The notes under the pieces: model-generated | Database searches by the model: none | The model's input: the letters and a program-made list of their open reading frames with translations, nothing else | What the model was told of the DNA's origin: nothing | In this document: piece after piece, positions 54,008 through 63,245 of the stretch | Layout: every line of letters begins with the position of its first letter | Position numbering within the stretch: position 1 is the first letter of the stretch | Program-made: the position numbers and the translations under genes | Origin: Nocardioides sp. CFH 31398 | GTDB lineage: Bacteria; Actinomycetota; Actinomycetes; Propionibacteriales; Nocardioidaceae | NCBI RefSeq assembly: GCF_022436705.1 | Contig: NZ_JAKUHT010000029.1 | Span: 1 to 64,000 of the forward strand | Reading direction: 5' to 3' | Length of the DNA stretch: 64,000 nucleotides

Positions 54008-54988
54008 TCAGCGGGTGAAGTGAATCCGGCGGCCCGCGCGCCGCCTCGCCTCACGGACTCCGGCGCGCAGCAGGAGCTCCGCGTCCTGGTGAGGACCGAC
54101 CAGGTTCTCGTTGCGCACGACGACGATCGTCCAGTCCTGGGTGCTCTCCAGGTCCGCACGGCGGTCCAGGTCGTTCGCCACCTGCCGCTCGGAGGAGTGG
54201 AATGCGACGCCGTCGTACTCGGCCGCGAAGCGCAGGACCTCGTCCCCGAGGTCGAGCCGGGCCAGGAACCGTCCGTCGTCGTGCACCTCGAGCTGAGGCA
54301 CGAGTCCCTCGATCCCTGCCTGCAGGCAGCGCAGTCGCAGGACAGACTCGGGTGGGGACTCCGCCCGGCCGTCCGCCAGCGGAGCGATCTCGCGCAGCGT
54401 CCTCACCCACCGCTGCCCGGCGAAGCGCGGCACGCTGGCCAGGATCTCGGCCGGCGAGAGGCCGCCGAGCCGGACCATGGCGTCCATACCGGCGATCGCC
54501 CGGTCCGGGTTGCGCACCCGACCGAGGTCGAGGGCAGTCCGCAGCCGGGTCGTGACGGGGAGGCCCATGACCTCGGTGACGTCGTACGGCGCGAGTGCCC
54601 TCTCGCCACCAGCCGCGAGATCGCCCTTGACCCGCCCACGGTCGCTGAGCCGAGCGACGGAGACGGGTGAGAGGTGCAGGTGTTCGTTCGGCGCGAGGAC
54701 CATGTCCGCTCCGTGGAGGTATCCCGCGTGTCGATCGACGATGTAGCTGTCCGGCGGCAGCACCAGCGCGAGTGCCTGTGACCGGAGCAGCGGCGAGTCC
54801 CCCGCCTGCGCGGCCAGGTAGACCCGGCGCACCGGTCGTCGGAGCAGGCCCAGCGCACACAGCCGGGTCAGGTCGGGTGACCTGACGCCCTCGGCGCGCG
54901 CTTGGTCGAGGGTGAAGGGTCGGTCGAGTGGCAGCGGGAAGGCAGGGCCGAGGAAGCGCCCGTCGGTCGTGAGCGGGATGGTCTTCAT
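54008..54988 (-). CDS. AbiEi/DUF559-like protein: N-terminal HTH-like domain and C-terminal Vsr-like endonuclease fold
   Basis: A 326-residue protein of a type present in many copies in some actinobacteria. Residues about 25-60 (FTLDQARAEGVRSPDLTRLCALGLLRRPVRRVYLA) look like the winged-helix domain of AbiEi-type antitoxins. Residues about 235-310 have a restriction-endonuclease-like pattern: ARLDLG, FAAEYDGVAFH, RRADLESTQDWTIVVVRNENL. This resembles DUF559/Vsr-fold proteins and could be a nuclease or an inactive relative. No AbiEii-type toxin gene is adjacent. Codon use is less GC-extreme than its neighbours, and inverted 32-bp arrays flank it, so transfer is plausible. Confidence 0.65.
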   Translation of the reverse strand: MKTIPLTTDGRFLGPAFPLPLDRPFTLDQARAEGVRSPDLTRLCALGLLRRPVRRVYLAAQAGDSPLLRSQALALVLPPDSYIVDRHAGYLHGADMVLAPNEHLHLSPVSVARLSDRGRVKGDLAAGGERALAPYDVTEVMGLPVTTRLRTALDLGRVRNPDRAIAGMDAMVRLGGLSPAEILASVPRFAGQRWVRTLREIAPLADGRAESPPESVLRLRCLQAGIEGLVPQLEVHDDGRFLARLDLGDEVLRFAAEYDGVAFHSSERQVANDLDRRADLESTQDWTIVVVRNENLVGPHQDAELLLRAGVREARRRAGRRIHFTR

Positions 54989-55130
54989 GTGCCGGGTCTG
55001 CCCGGACCCATCCGCTTCAGCCCACTGATCTCTCCGCCCTGTGCAGGAGCGATGCCCGTCTGCGGCTGTGGATGACTCGCGGCTTGCGCAGACGTGGCCC
55101 CAGCGGGTGACACACGGTGCGGGCGTTGGG

Positions 55131-55371
55131 GCCGACTCGGCGCCCCTACGGGGGTCCGTTTGGGCCGACTCGGCGCCCCTACGGGGTGCGTTCGGGCCGA
55201 CTCGGCGCCCCTACGGGGTGCGTTTGGGCCGACTCGGCGCCCCTACGGGGTGCGTTCGGGCCGACTCGGCGCCCCTACGGGGTGCGTTCGGGCCGACTCG
55301 GCGCCCCTACGGGGTGCGTTCGGGCCGACTCGGCGTCCCTACGGGGTGCGTTCGGGCCGACTCGCGCTTCG
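55131..55371. repeat. Array 4 of the 32-bp repeat family, eight direct units with an internal hairpin
   Basis: Eight units with core GCCGACTCGG begin at 55131, 55164, 55196, 55228, 55260, 55292, 55324 and 55356. The spacing is 32 except for the first step of 33. Between cores stands CGCCCCTACGGGGTGCGTTY, which contains the small dyad CCCC-TAC-GGGG. On the minus strand units read GAGTCGGCCCGAACGCACCC. The array overlaps the rarA 3' end and supplies its stop codon. An isolated piece of the other subtype, GCGCAGACGTGG, lies just outside at 55087-55098. The remaining gap 54989-55130 holds a small dyad (GGGTC-N6-GACCC, 54994-55009) and nothing else I can name. Confidence 0.92.
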
Positions 55372-56741
55372 TGTGCCGCGGATGAGGCGGCGGACGCGCT
55401 CCCAGCGCTCCTTGACGGCGCCCTCGGCGCCGAGGGCGGTCGGCTGGTAGTAGGTGGCGTCGGCGACGACGTCGGGGGCGTACTGCTGCTGGGCGATGCC
55501 GTACGGCGCGTCGTGGCTGTAGACGTACGACGAGCCGTGGCCCAGCTTCTTCGCGCCCGAGTAGTGGGCGTCGCGCAGGTGGGAGGGGACGGGGCCGACC
55601 TTGCCGGCACGCACGTCGGCGCTGGCCGCGCCGATGGCGGTGGTGACCGCGTTCGACTTCGGAGCGACGGCGAGGGCGATGGTCGCCTGGGCCAGGGTCA
55701 GCCGGCCCTCGGGCATCCCGATGAGCGCGACCGCCTGGGCCGCGGCGACCGCGGTGGTGAGCGCCGTCGGGTCGGCGAGGCCGATGTCCTCGCTGGCCAG
55801 GATGATCAGGCGGCGGGCGATGAAGCGGGGGTCCTCCCCCGCCTCCATCATCCGCGCCAGGTAGTGCAGCGCGGCGTCGGCGTCGGAGCCGCGGACCGAC
55901 TTGATGAAGGCGCTCGTGACGTCGTAGTGCTGGTCGCCCTGGCGGTCGTAGCGGACGGCGGCGACGTCGACCGCGGCCTCGGCGGTGTCGAGGTCGATCA
56001 CGTCGAGGCCCCGCGCGGACGCCGCCCGCGCCGCGGCCTCGAGGTAGGTCAGCGCGCGCCGGGCGTCGCCCCCCGCGAGGCGGACGAGGTGGCCGCGGGC
56101 GTCGTCCGCGAGATCGACCGTGCCACCCAGGCCGCGCTCGTCGCCCAGCGCGGAGTCGAGGACCCCGCCCACGTCGTCGTCGGTGAGCGACTCCAGCCGC
56201 AGCAGCAGGCTGCGGGAGAGCAGGGGGGAGATGACGGAGAAGAACGGGTTCTCCGTGGTCGCCGCGACGAGGGTGACCCAGCGGTTCTCCACGCCGGGCA
56301 GCAGGGCGTCCTGCTGCGCCTTGCTGAACCGGTGCACCTCGTCGACGAACAGCACCGTCTCGGTGCCGGTCGCGACCAGGTCGCGCCGCGCGGCGTCGAT
56401 GGCGGCGCGGACCTCCTTGACGCCCGCGGCCACCGCGGAGATCTCCACGAACCGCCGGTCGGTCTGCCGCGACAGGATCGAGGCGATCGTGGTCTTGCCC
56501 GTGCCCGGAGGTCCCCACAGCAGCAGCGACATCGACGCGTCGCCCTCGACGAGCTGGTGCAGCGGCGACCCGGCGTCCCGCAGCTGGGACTGCCCGGCGA
56601 GCTCGTCGAGGGTGCGCGGGCGCATCCGGACGGCGAGGGGCGCCGAGGCATGGTCGCTGGCGCCGAGGGACCCGGCGGAGCCCGACGTCCCGGAGGGCCC
56701 CGTGGAGGGAGCCCCCGGGACGTCGAAGAGACCGTCGCCGC

Positions 56742-56745
<4 letters not shown>
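55339..56745 (-). CDS. rarA: Replication-associated recombination protein A (MgsA/RarA AAA ATPase)
   Basis: RarA acts at stalled replication forks with the clamp-loader fold. The 468-residue protein has the N-terminal [18 protein letters not shown], Walker [13 protein letters not shown], Walker [11 protein letters not shown], sensor ATTENP and the C-terminal region [11 protein letters not shown] ... [19 protein letters not shown]. The only start consistent with a normal length is a CTG at 56745 that overlaps the previous stop as CTGA, with AGGA 6 bases upstream. The last residues after RRLIRG ([11 protein letters not shown]) and the TAG stop come from the 32-bp repeat. Confidence 0.9.
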
Positions 56746-57961
<1,216 letters not shown>

Positions 57962-57962
<1 letters not shown>

Positions 57963-59101
57963 CACGCCTCCTTGTTCGTGGGGGCGGCCGCGGGGGCCGC
58001 GGGAGCACCGTCGGCGAGGTCGGGCGCGATCTCGGGCAGGATCTCGGTCGCGTAGATCCGCTCCGGGTCGGCGAGGTGGCACCGCTTCAGGTGGCCGGGC
58101 CCGCGACCGCCGGGGCTCAGGTCCGGGATGGTCGTGGTGCACAGGTCGCCGGGGACCTTGTCCCGGTGGACGCAGCGCGGGTGGAACGAGCAGCCCGACG
58201 GCGGGTCCAGCAGGCTCGGCGGGTTGCCGGGGATCGGCAGCAGCCGGGCGTCCACGTCGCCCGACACGTCGGGCACGCTCGACAGGAGCCCCCAGGTGTA
58301 GGGCATCTCCGGGTGCGTCAGCAGCTCGCGGGTGGCGCCGTACTCGACCGCGCGCCCGGCGTACATGACGAGCACCTCGTCGGCCATCTCCGCGATGACG
58401 CCGAGGTCGTGGGTGATGATGATGATCGCGGAGTCGAACTCGCGCTGCAGGTCGCCCAGCAGGTCCAGGATCTGCGCCTGCACGGTCACGTCGAGCGCCG
58501 TGGTCGGCTCGTCCGCGATCAGCAGCGACGGGTCGTTGATCAGGCCCATCGCGATCATGGCCCGCTGGCGCATGCCGCCGGAGAACTGGTGCGGGAAGTC
58601 GTCGACGCGCCGGTCGGGCTGCGGGATGCCGACGAGGTCGAGCATCTCGATCGCCTTGCGGCGGGCGTCGCGCGCGCTGGCCTTCGGGTGGTGCGCGGCG
58701 TACGCCTCGGACAGCTGCTTGCCGACCCGGTAGAACGGGTGCAGCGAGGCCAGCGCGTCCTGGAAGATCATCGCCGCGCTGTTGCCGCGGATGCGGCGCA
58801 GCTTGGCCTCGGACAGGCCGATGACCTCCTGGCCGTCGACGCGGATCGAGCCCTCGATGCGGGTGCGCCGGGGGTCGTGCAGCCCGAGGACCGCCATCGA
58901 CGACACCGACTTGCCCGAGCCGGACTCGCCCACGATGCCCAGGGTCTTGCCCCGCGCGACGCCGTAGGAGAGGTCGGTGACCGCGTTGACGAGGCCGTCG
59001 GCGGTGGGGAACTTGACCGTGAGGTGCTCGACCTCGAGCAGGCGCTCCCCCGCCGCGGCGGCGCCGGCGGCGCCGGTGGTGACTCCGGTGTCGGTGCTCA
59101 C
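57962..59101 (-). CDS. Peptide ABC transporter, ATP-binding protein (DppD/OppD type)
   Basis: A 379-residue ATPase that pairs with the DppF-like subunit. Walker A is IVGESGSGKSVSSMAVLGL (about 56-74), Q-loop MIFQDALASLHPF, signature QFSGGMRQRAMIAMGL, Walker B LLIADEPTTALD and switch IITHDLGVIAEM. The C-terminal domain has SGCSFHPRCVHRDKVPGDLC and a later CHL, the usual cysteine set. The GTG start overlaps the permease gene by four bases. Ala/Pro-rich extensions mark both ends. Confidence 0.93.
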
Positions 59102-60102
59102 GAGATCCTCACTCGGGGGTCGAGCACCCCGTAGAGGATGTCGACCACGATGTTCGCCACGATCACCACGATGGCACCGAAGAGCACGGTGGTCTGCACC
59201 ACCGGGAAGTCCTCGATCTGGATGGCCTCCAGGCCCCAGCGACCGATGCCGTTGATGCCGAAGATGATCTCCGTGAAGATCGTACCGGCCAGCAGGAACG
59301 CGAAGTCGATGCCGAAGATCGTCACGATCGGCACGAGCGCGGAGCGCAGGCCGTGCTTGAACGTCACGGTCCGCGAGCTCAGGCCCTTGGCCCGGGCGGT
59401 GCGGATGTAGTCCTCCGACAGGGCGTCGATCATCGCGCCCCGGGAGAAGCGGGTGTACTGCGTCGAGTTGTAGAAGCCGAGCGCGAGCCACGGCAGCAGC
59501 AGGCCGCTCAGCCACGCCACGGGGTTCTCCGTCAGCGGGGTGTAGCCCGCCTCGGGGAACACCTCGTTGATGACGTTGAGGTAGAGGTACACGAGCAGTG
59601 CGAACAGCACGTACGGGATCGAGCTCATCAGCAGGGTCGCGCTGACCAGCGCCTTGTCGGCGACGGTCCCGCGACGGCGGGCGGCGAGGACGCCGCTGGT
59701 CACGCCGACGAGCAGGATGATGACGGCCGCGCCGACCGCGAGGCTGATCGTGGCCGGCAGGCGGCGCACGAGCTCGTCGAACGCGGGCACGAAGGTCCGG
59801 TAGGACAGCCCGAGGCACGGGGCGGAGCACTCGACGAACGTGTTCGCGCCGAGCTGGATGTCGCGGCCGGTGAAGATGCCGGCGACGTACTTCCCGAGCT
59901 CGGAGAGCATCGGGTTGTTGTAGCCGAAGTTCTCCTCCAGCTGGGCGCGGAAGTCCGCGGTGCAGCGGTTGTTCGTCCGCTGCTCGCACAGGCCCTGGAC
60001 GGGGCTGCGCGGGCCGTACCAGAACAGCAGGAAGATGCTGACGACCAGCGTGCTCAGCACGAGGAGGCCGGCCAGCAGGCGCTTCACGATGAACGCGAAC
60101 AT
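59098..60102 (-). CDS. Peptide ABC transporter permease (DppB/OppB type)
   Basis: A 334-residue inner-membrane permease. An N-terminal helix (MFAFIVKRLLAGLLVLSTLVVSIFLLF) is followed by a long outside loop of about 75 residues with four cysteines (LCEQRTNNRC, VECSAPC), then five more helices. The ATPase contact motif is EDYIRTARAKGLS (EAA loop, about 238-250). The ATG at 60102 is preceded by AGGAG; an upstream in-frame start would only add 12 residues. Forms the channel with the DppC-like protein. Confidence 0.92.
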   Translation of the reverse strand: MFAFIVKRLLAGLLVLSTLVVSIFLLFWYGPRSPVQGLCEQRTNNRCTADFRAQLEENFGYNNPMLSELGKYVAGIFTGRDIQLGANTFVECSAPCLGLSYRTFVPAFDELVRRLPATISLAVGAAVIILLVGVTSGVLAARRRGTVADKALVSATLLMSSIPYVLFALLVYLYLNVINEVFPEAGYTPLTENPVAWLSGLLLPWLALGFYNSTQYTRFSRGAMIDALSEDYIRTARAKGLSSRTVTFKHGLRSALVPIVTIFGIDFAFLLAGTIFTEIIFGINGIGRWGLEAIQIEDFPVVQTTVLFGAIVVIVANIVVDILYGVLDPRVRIS

Positions 60103-60123
60103 GTCGCTCCTGGGGCTCGGTGC

Positions 60124-60209
60124 GGGCGGACGGGACACCGGGATCCTCCGGCGCCCGTCCGCCCGACGGGCGTCGTGCCCGGCCGGCTCAGGGCCGACCG
60201 GACACGACG
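60124..60209 (-). promoter_or_regulatory. Two consecutive hairpins between the peptide-binding protein and DppB-like genes
   Basis: GGGCGGACGGG (60124-60134) and CCCGTCCGCCC (60154-60164) are a perfect 11-bp inverted repeat; inside it CCGG-GATCCT-CCGG forms a second small stem. Next to it CGTCGTG (60171-60177) pairs with CACGACG (60203-60209). Both lie in the 143-base gap after the binding-protein stop. Such structures commonly protect the upstream mRNA or partly terminate, giving more binding protein than permease. Confidence 0.65.
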
Positions 60210-60245
60210 GGGTTGGTGCGAGGTGGTGCTGCTAGCTCAGGCCGG

Positions 60246-62021
60246 TCACTCCGGGACGACGTACATGTCGCGCCAGTTCGGGAAGCCCTGGGCGGCGTCG
60301 TTCTGGAAGTTGCCCACCCGCTCGCCGTAGGCGAACAGGTTGTTGAGGTAGCCGAGCGTCAGGGTCGGGAAGTAGTCCTGACGGATGGTGCGGTCGAGGT
60401 CGGCCCACGCGGCGGGCTGCTCCTCCACCGGCAGGGACGAGATCTCGCCGATGCGGTCGTCGACCTCCTGCTCGGAGAAGTTGCCGGTGTTGTACTCCTG
60501 GCCGCTCTCGAACAGCGCCGGGATGAACGTCGAGGCCGACGGCCAGTCCGAGCACCAGGCGACGCCGCGGACGTTCAGCTCCTGGTAGATGTTGTTGTCC
60601 GGGTCGGTCCACACGTCGTACGGCGAGCCGCCGTAGCCGAACGCCTGGGTGGCGAAGCCCGCGTCCTCGAGGGCGGTCTCGATCTGCTCCTTGGCCGCAC
60701 GGCCCTCCGGGGTGGAGTTGGTGAAGGAGAAGCGGATCTCGTACTCGCCGGGCTCGTAGCCGGCCTCGGCGAGCAGCTCGCGCGCACGCTCCGGGTCGGT
60801 CTCGATGGTCTCGCCCGGGATCGCCTCGTAGTCCTCGCGGCCGGCCATGCCCGGGGGCAGGATCGGCTCGCCGAAGGTACGGGTCAGGCCGGGGATCTCA
60901 CCGGCGGCCGCGGCGGCGTCCTCGTAGGGGTACGCGAAGGCGAGGGCCTGGCGGACCTCGATCTCGTCGATCTTCTCGTAGTCCGGGTTCCAGAACGAGG
61001 TGCAGGCCTGCGAGGCCGGCACGACGCGGTCACCGAGGTTCTCGGTGGCCTGCTGGTACGACGAGCCCTGGAGCGCGGTGAGGACCGTGGTCTCGGAGTC
61101 GGCGGTGTTGTTCAGCATGACCTGGTCGCTGGCCGTGGTGTCCTGGCCGAACTCGAACACGTACTCGTCCGGGTACTGGTGGCGCGACGCGTCGGTGTTG
61201 GGGTCCCACTCGTCGTTGCGCTCGAGGCGGAGGATCTCCCCGGCGCGGAACTCGGCGACCTTGTAGGGGCCGGTGGCCAGCGGCGCGTTGCCGTAGCCGG
61301 GAGCCTCGCCCTCGGGGCCCGAGGGCACCGGGCCCATGGCCATGAAGGAGCCCCAGTAGTCCATCTCCGGGAAGGGCTGGGACATCTCGATGGTGATGTC
61401 GCTGCCGTCGACCGTGATGGCCGGGAAGTCCTCGCCGTCCTCGTACGGGCCGGCGTAGTCCTTGCCGCCGGCGAAGTACGTCTTCGAGTACTTCGTGCCG
61501 GGGCCCTGCAGGTCGGCCGACTCCGACAGCGAGCGCTTCATGCCGAAGGCGACGTCCTCGGCGGTGACGGGATCACCGTTCTCCCAGCGGATGCCGTCCT
61601 TGATCGTGAACGTCCACTCGGTGAAGTCGTCGTTCGGGGTGCCGAGGTCGGTGGCGAGGTCGGGGACCAGCACCATCTCGTCGGTCTCGTAGTCGTACTT
61701 GAAGGTCGTGAGCGACCGGAAGACGAGGTTCTGCAGGATCGAGTTGTCGGTGACCGACCACCCGGCCGTGGGGTCCAGGGTCGTCGGGCCCTCGTCGGGC
61801 AGCGGGAGGAGCACGTTCAGCGTGCCACCCTCCTCGGCGCCCTCGATGGGCTCCGCGGGGCCCTGTGCCTCGGGGTCCTTGAGCTCGCCCGCGGCGCCGC
61901 CCTCCTGGAACCCCTCGCCGGCCTGAGGCTGGTCGCCTCCACCGCCGCCGCCGCCGCATGCCGCCAGCGTGAACAACGCTGCCGCTCCTGCGACCGCAGC
62001 CATGGACTTGCTGCGCTTCAT
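60246..62021 (-). CDS. Peptide ABC transporter, substrate-binding lipoprotein
   Basis: A 591-residue family 5 solute-binding protein. The signal peptide KRSKSMAAVAGAAALFTLAAC carries a lipobox LAAC, so Cys22 is lipidated, followed by a run of seven glycines and an acidic linker. The mature domain shows TLDPTAGWSVTDNSILQNLVF, DGIRWENGDPVTAEDVAFGMKRS and GTGPYKV-like (ATGPYKVAEF) motifs typical for peptide-binding proteins. It lies between the two permease genes, which is an unusual order. AAGGAAGG precedes the ATG. The ligand is likely an oligopeptide. Confidence 0.94.
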   Translation of the reverse strand: MKRSKSMAAVAGAAALFTLAACGGGGGGGDQPQAGEGFQEGGAAGELKDPEAQGPAEPIEGAEEGGTLNVLLPLPDEGPTTLDPTAGWSVTDNSILQNLVFRSLTTFKYDYETDEMVLVPDLATDLGTPNDDFTEWTFTIKDGIRWENGDPVTAEDVAFGMKRSLSESADLQGPGTKYSKTYFAGGKDYAGPYEDGEDFPAITVDGSDITIEMSQPFPEMDYWGSFMAMGPVPSGPEGEAPGYGNAPLATGPYKVAEFRAGEILRLERNDEWDPNTDASRHQYPDEYVFEFGQDTTASDQVMLNNTADSETTVLTALQGSSYQQATENLGDRVVPASQACTSFWNPDYEKIDEIEVRQALAFAYPYEDAAAAAGEIPGLTRTFGEPILPPGMAGREDYEAIPGETIETDPERARELLAEAGYEPGEYEIRFSFTNSTPEGRAAKEQIETALEDAGFATQAFGYGGSPYDVWTDPDNNIYQELNVRGVAWCSDWPSASTFIPALFESGQEYNTGNFSEQEVDDRIGEISSLPVEEQPAAWADLDRTIRQDYFPTLTLGYLNNLFAYGERVGNFQNDAAQGFPNWRDMYVVPE

Positions 62022-62071
62022 GTCCAGCCTTCCTTGTCGTGATGGTCGGTCGCGGTGTGGATGCCGCGTCC

Positions 62072-62087
62072 GCGTTCCCGAGAACGC
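62072..62087 (-). promoter_or_regulatory. Perfect small hairpin between DppC-like and binding-protein genes
   Basis: On the minus strand GCGTTC-TCGG-GAACGC is a perfect 6-bp stem with a 4-base loop, 30 bases after the permease stop and about 50 bases before the binding-protein start. It may define a processing site or the stable 5' end of the binding-protein mRNA. No U-tract follows. Confidence 0.45.
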
Positions 62088-62116
62088 TTCTGGCGCCTCG
62101 AAGATCGGAGCAGGCG

Positions 62117-63124
62117 TCAGCGCCTGGTCTTGGGGTCGAGGGCGTCGCGGATCGCGTCGCCCAGGAGGTTGAGGGCGATGACCAGGAGGACGATCCCGAT
62201 CACCGGCTGCCACAGGTACTGCGGGTAGACGTCGAACCACTGCACGGCACCCGCGACGGTCTGGCCCCACGAGGGCCGGTCGACGACGCCGATGCCGAGG
62301 TACGACAGCCCGGCCTCCGCGGCGACGTACGCCGGCAGGGCCAGGGAGAAGGCGACCACGATGGGGGCCACCAGGTTGGGGAGGATCTCCTTGCGGAGGA
62401 TCCGGTGGGTGGGGACGCCGATCGCGCGGGCGGCCTGCACGAACTCGCGCTCGCGCAGCGACAGCACCTCGCCGCGGATCAGGCGGGCCATCGTCATCCA
62501 GCCGAAGAGCGTCAGCACCGCGATGACGGAGTAGAACTGGATCTCCCCCAGCCGCTGGGGGTCGGTGCCGAACCGGTCGGACAGGATCGGCGCCAGCGCG
62601 AGCGCGGCCAGCAGGAACGGGATGGTCAGGAACAGGTCCGTGACGAACATCAGGACCCGGTCGACCACGCCGCCCAGGTAGCCGGCCAGCAGGCCGACGA
62701 TCACGCCGACCACGGTCGACAGCACCGCCGCGGACGCCGCGATGATCATCGACGTCCTCGCGCCGTACAGCCACACGGCGAGGTTGTCGGTGCCCACGCG
62801 GGGCGCGACGCCGAAGGGGTGCTCGGGGTCGAAGCCCCCGAAGGGCGGGCCCTCCAGCGGCAGCTGGCTGATCAGGTTGATCCGCTCCGAGGCGAGCGGG
62901 GTCTCCAGCGAGACGCCGAACAGGTTCGCGATGGCTCCCGCGAACACGGCGATCACCGCGAAGACGAGGACCACGAGCAGCGACGCCATGGCCAGCCAGT
63001 CGCGACGCAGCCGGTCGAAGGCGATGCGGGTCGGCGACTTGCCGGCGATGGCCTTCGGCGCCGACTGGGGGGCCCCGGGGGGCTCCGTCGACTGCGTCTG
63101 CACCTCCGCCTGCGGCAGGGTCAT
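62117..63124 (-). CDS. Peptide ABC transporter permease (DppC/OppC type)
   Basis: A 335-residue inner-membrane permease. A Pro/Gln-rich cytoplasmic N-terminus (about 1-45) precedes the OppC N-terminal helix (WLAMASLLVVLVFAVIAVFAG), an outside loop, and five helices. The ATPase contact loop is REREFVQAARAIGVPTHRIL (EAA motif). The C-terminus (LNLLGDAIRDALDPKTRR) is the classical OppC ending. The ATG at 63124 has GAGGTG directly upstream. It is the first gene of the transporter operon, ahead of the binding protein, which is not the usual order. Confidence 0.92.
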   Translation of the reverse strand: MTLPQAEVQTQSTEPPGAPQSAPKAIAGKSPTRIAFDRLRRDWLAMASLLVVLVFAVIAVFAGAIANLFGVSLETPLASERINLISQLPLEGPPFGGFDPEHPFGVAPRVGTDNLAVWLYGARTSMIIAASAAVLSTVVGVIVGLLAGYLGGVVDRVLMFVTDLFLTIPFLLAALALAPILSDRFGTDPQRLGEIQFYSVIAVLTLFGWMTMARLIRGEVLSLREREFVQAARAIGVPTHRILRKEILPNLVAPIVVAFSLALPAYVAAEAGLSYLGIGVVDRPSWGQTVAGAVQWFDVYPQYLWQPVIGIVLLVIALNLLGDAIRDALDPKTRR

Positions 63125-63183
63125 GCTCACCTCGTGTTCGTCACCCGAATGACCGTGCGCCCCGGTGGCGCGTGGTGAGCCTA

Positions 63184-63241
63184 GACCGGCGCGGATCGAG
63201 ACAGGATCACTGCGGAATAACGATTGCGTCTCGCGCCGGTC
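63184..63241 (-). repeat. Long imperfect inverted repeat between aspS and the peptide transporter operon
   Basis: GACCGGCGC (63184-63192) plus GAGAC (63198-63202) pair with GTCTC plus GCGCCGGTC (63228-63241), giving 14 base pairs with a 5-base bulge GGATC and an AT-richer 25-base loop (63203-63227). It begins 5 bases past the aspS stop and could end that transcript. TAGGCT (63178-63183, minus strand) directly after it could be the -10 of the transporter promoter. Confidence 0.5.
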
Positions 63242-63245
63242 CTTG

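Noticed and set aside
54008-54988. Complete AbiE-type toxin-antitoxin system
   Set aside because: Only an AbiEi-like N-terminal region is present; there is no AbiEii nucleotidyltransferase gene next to it.
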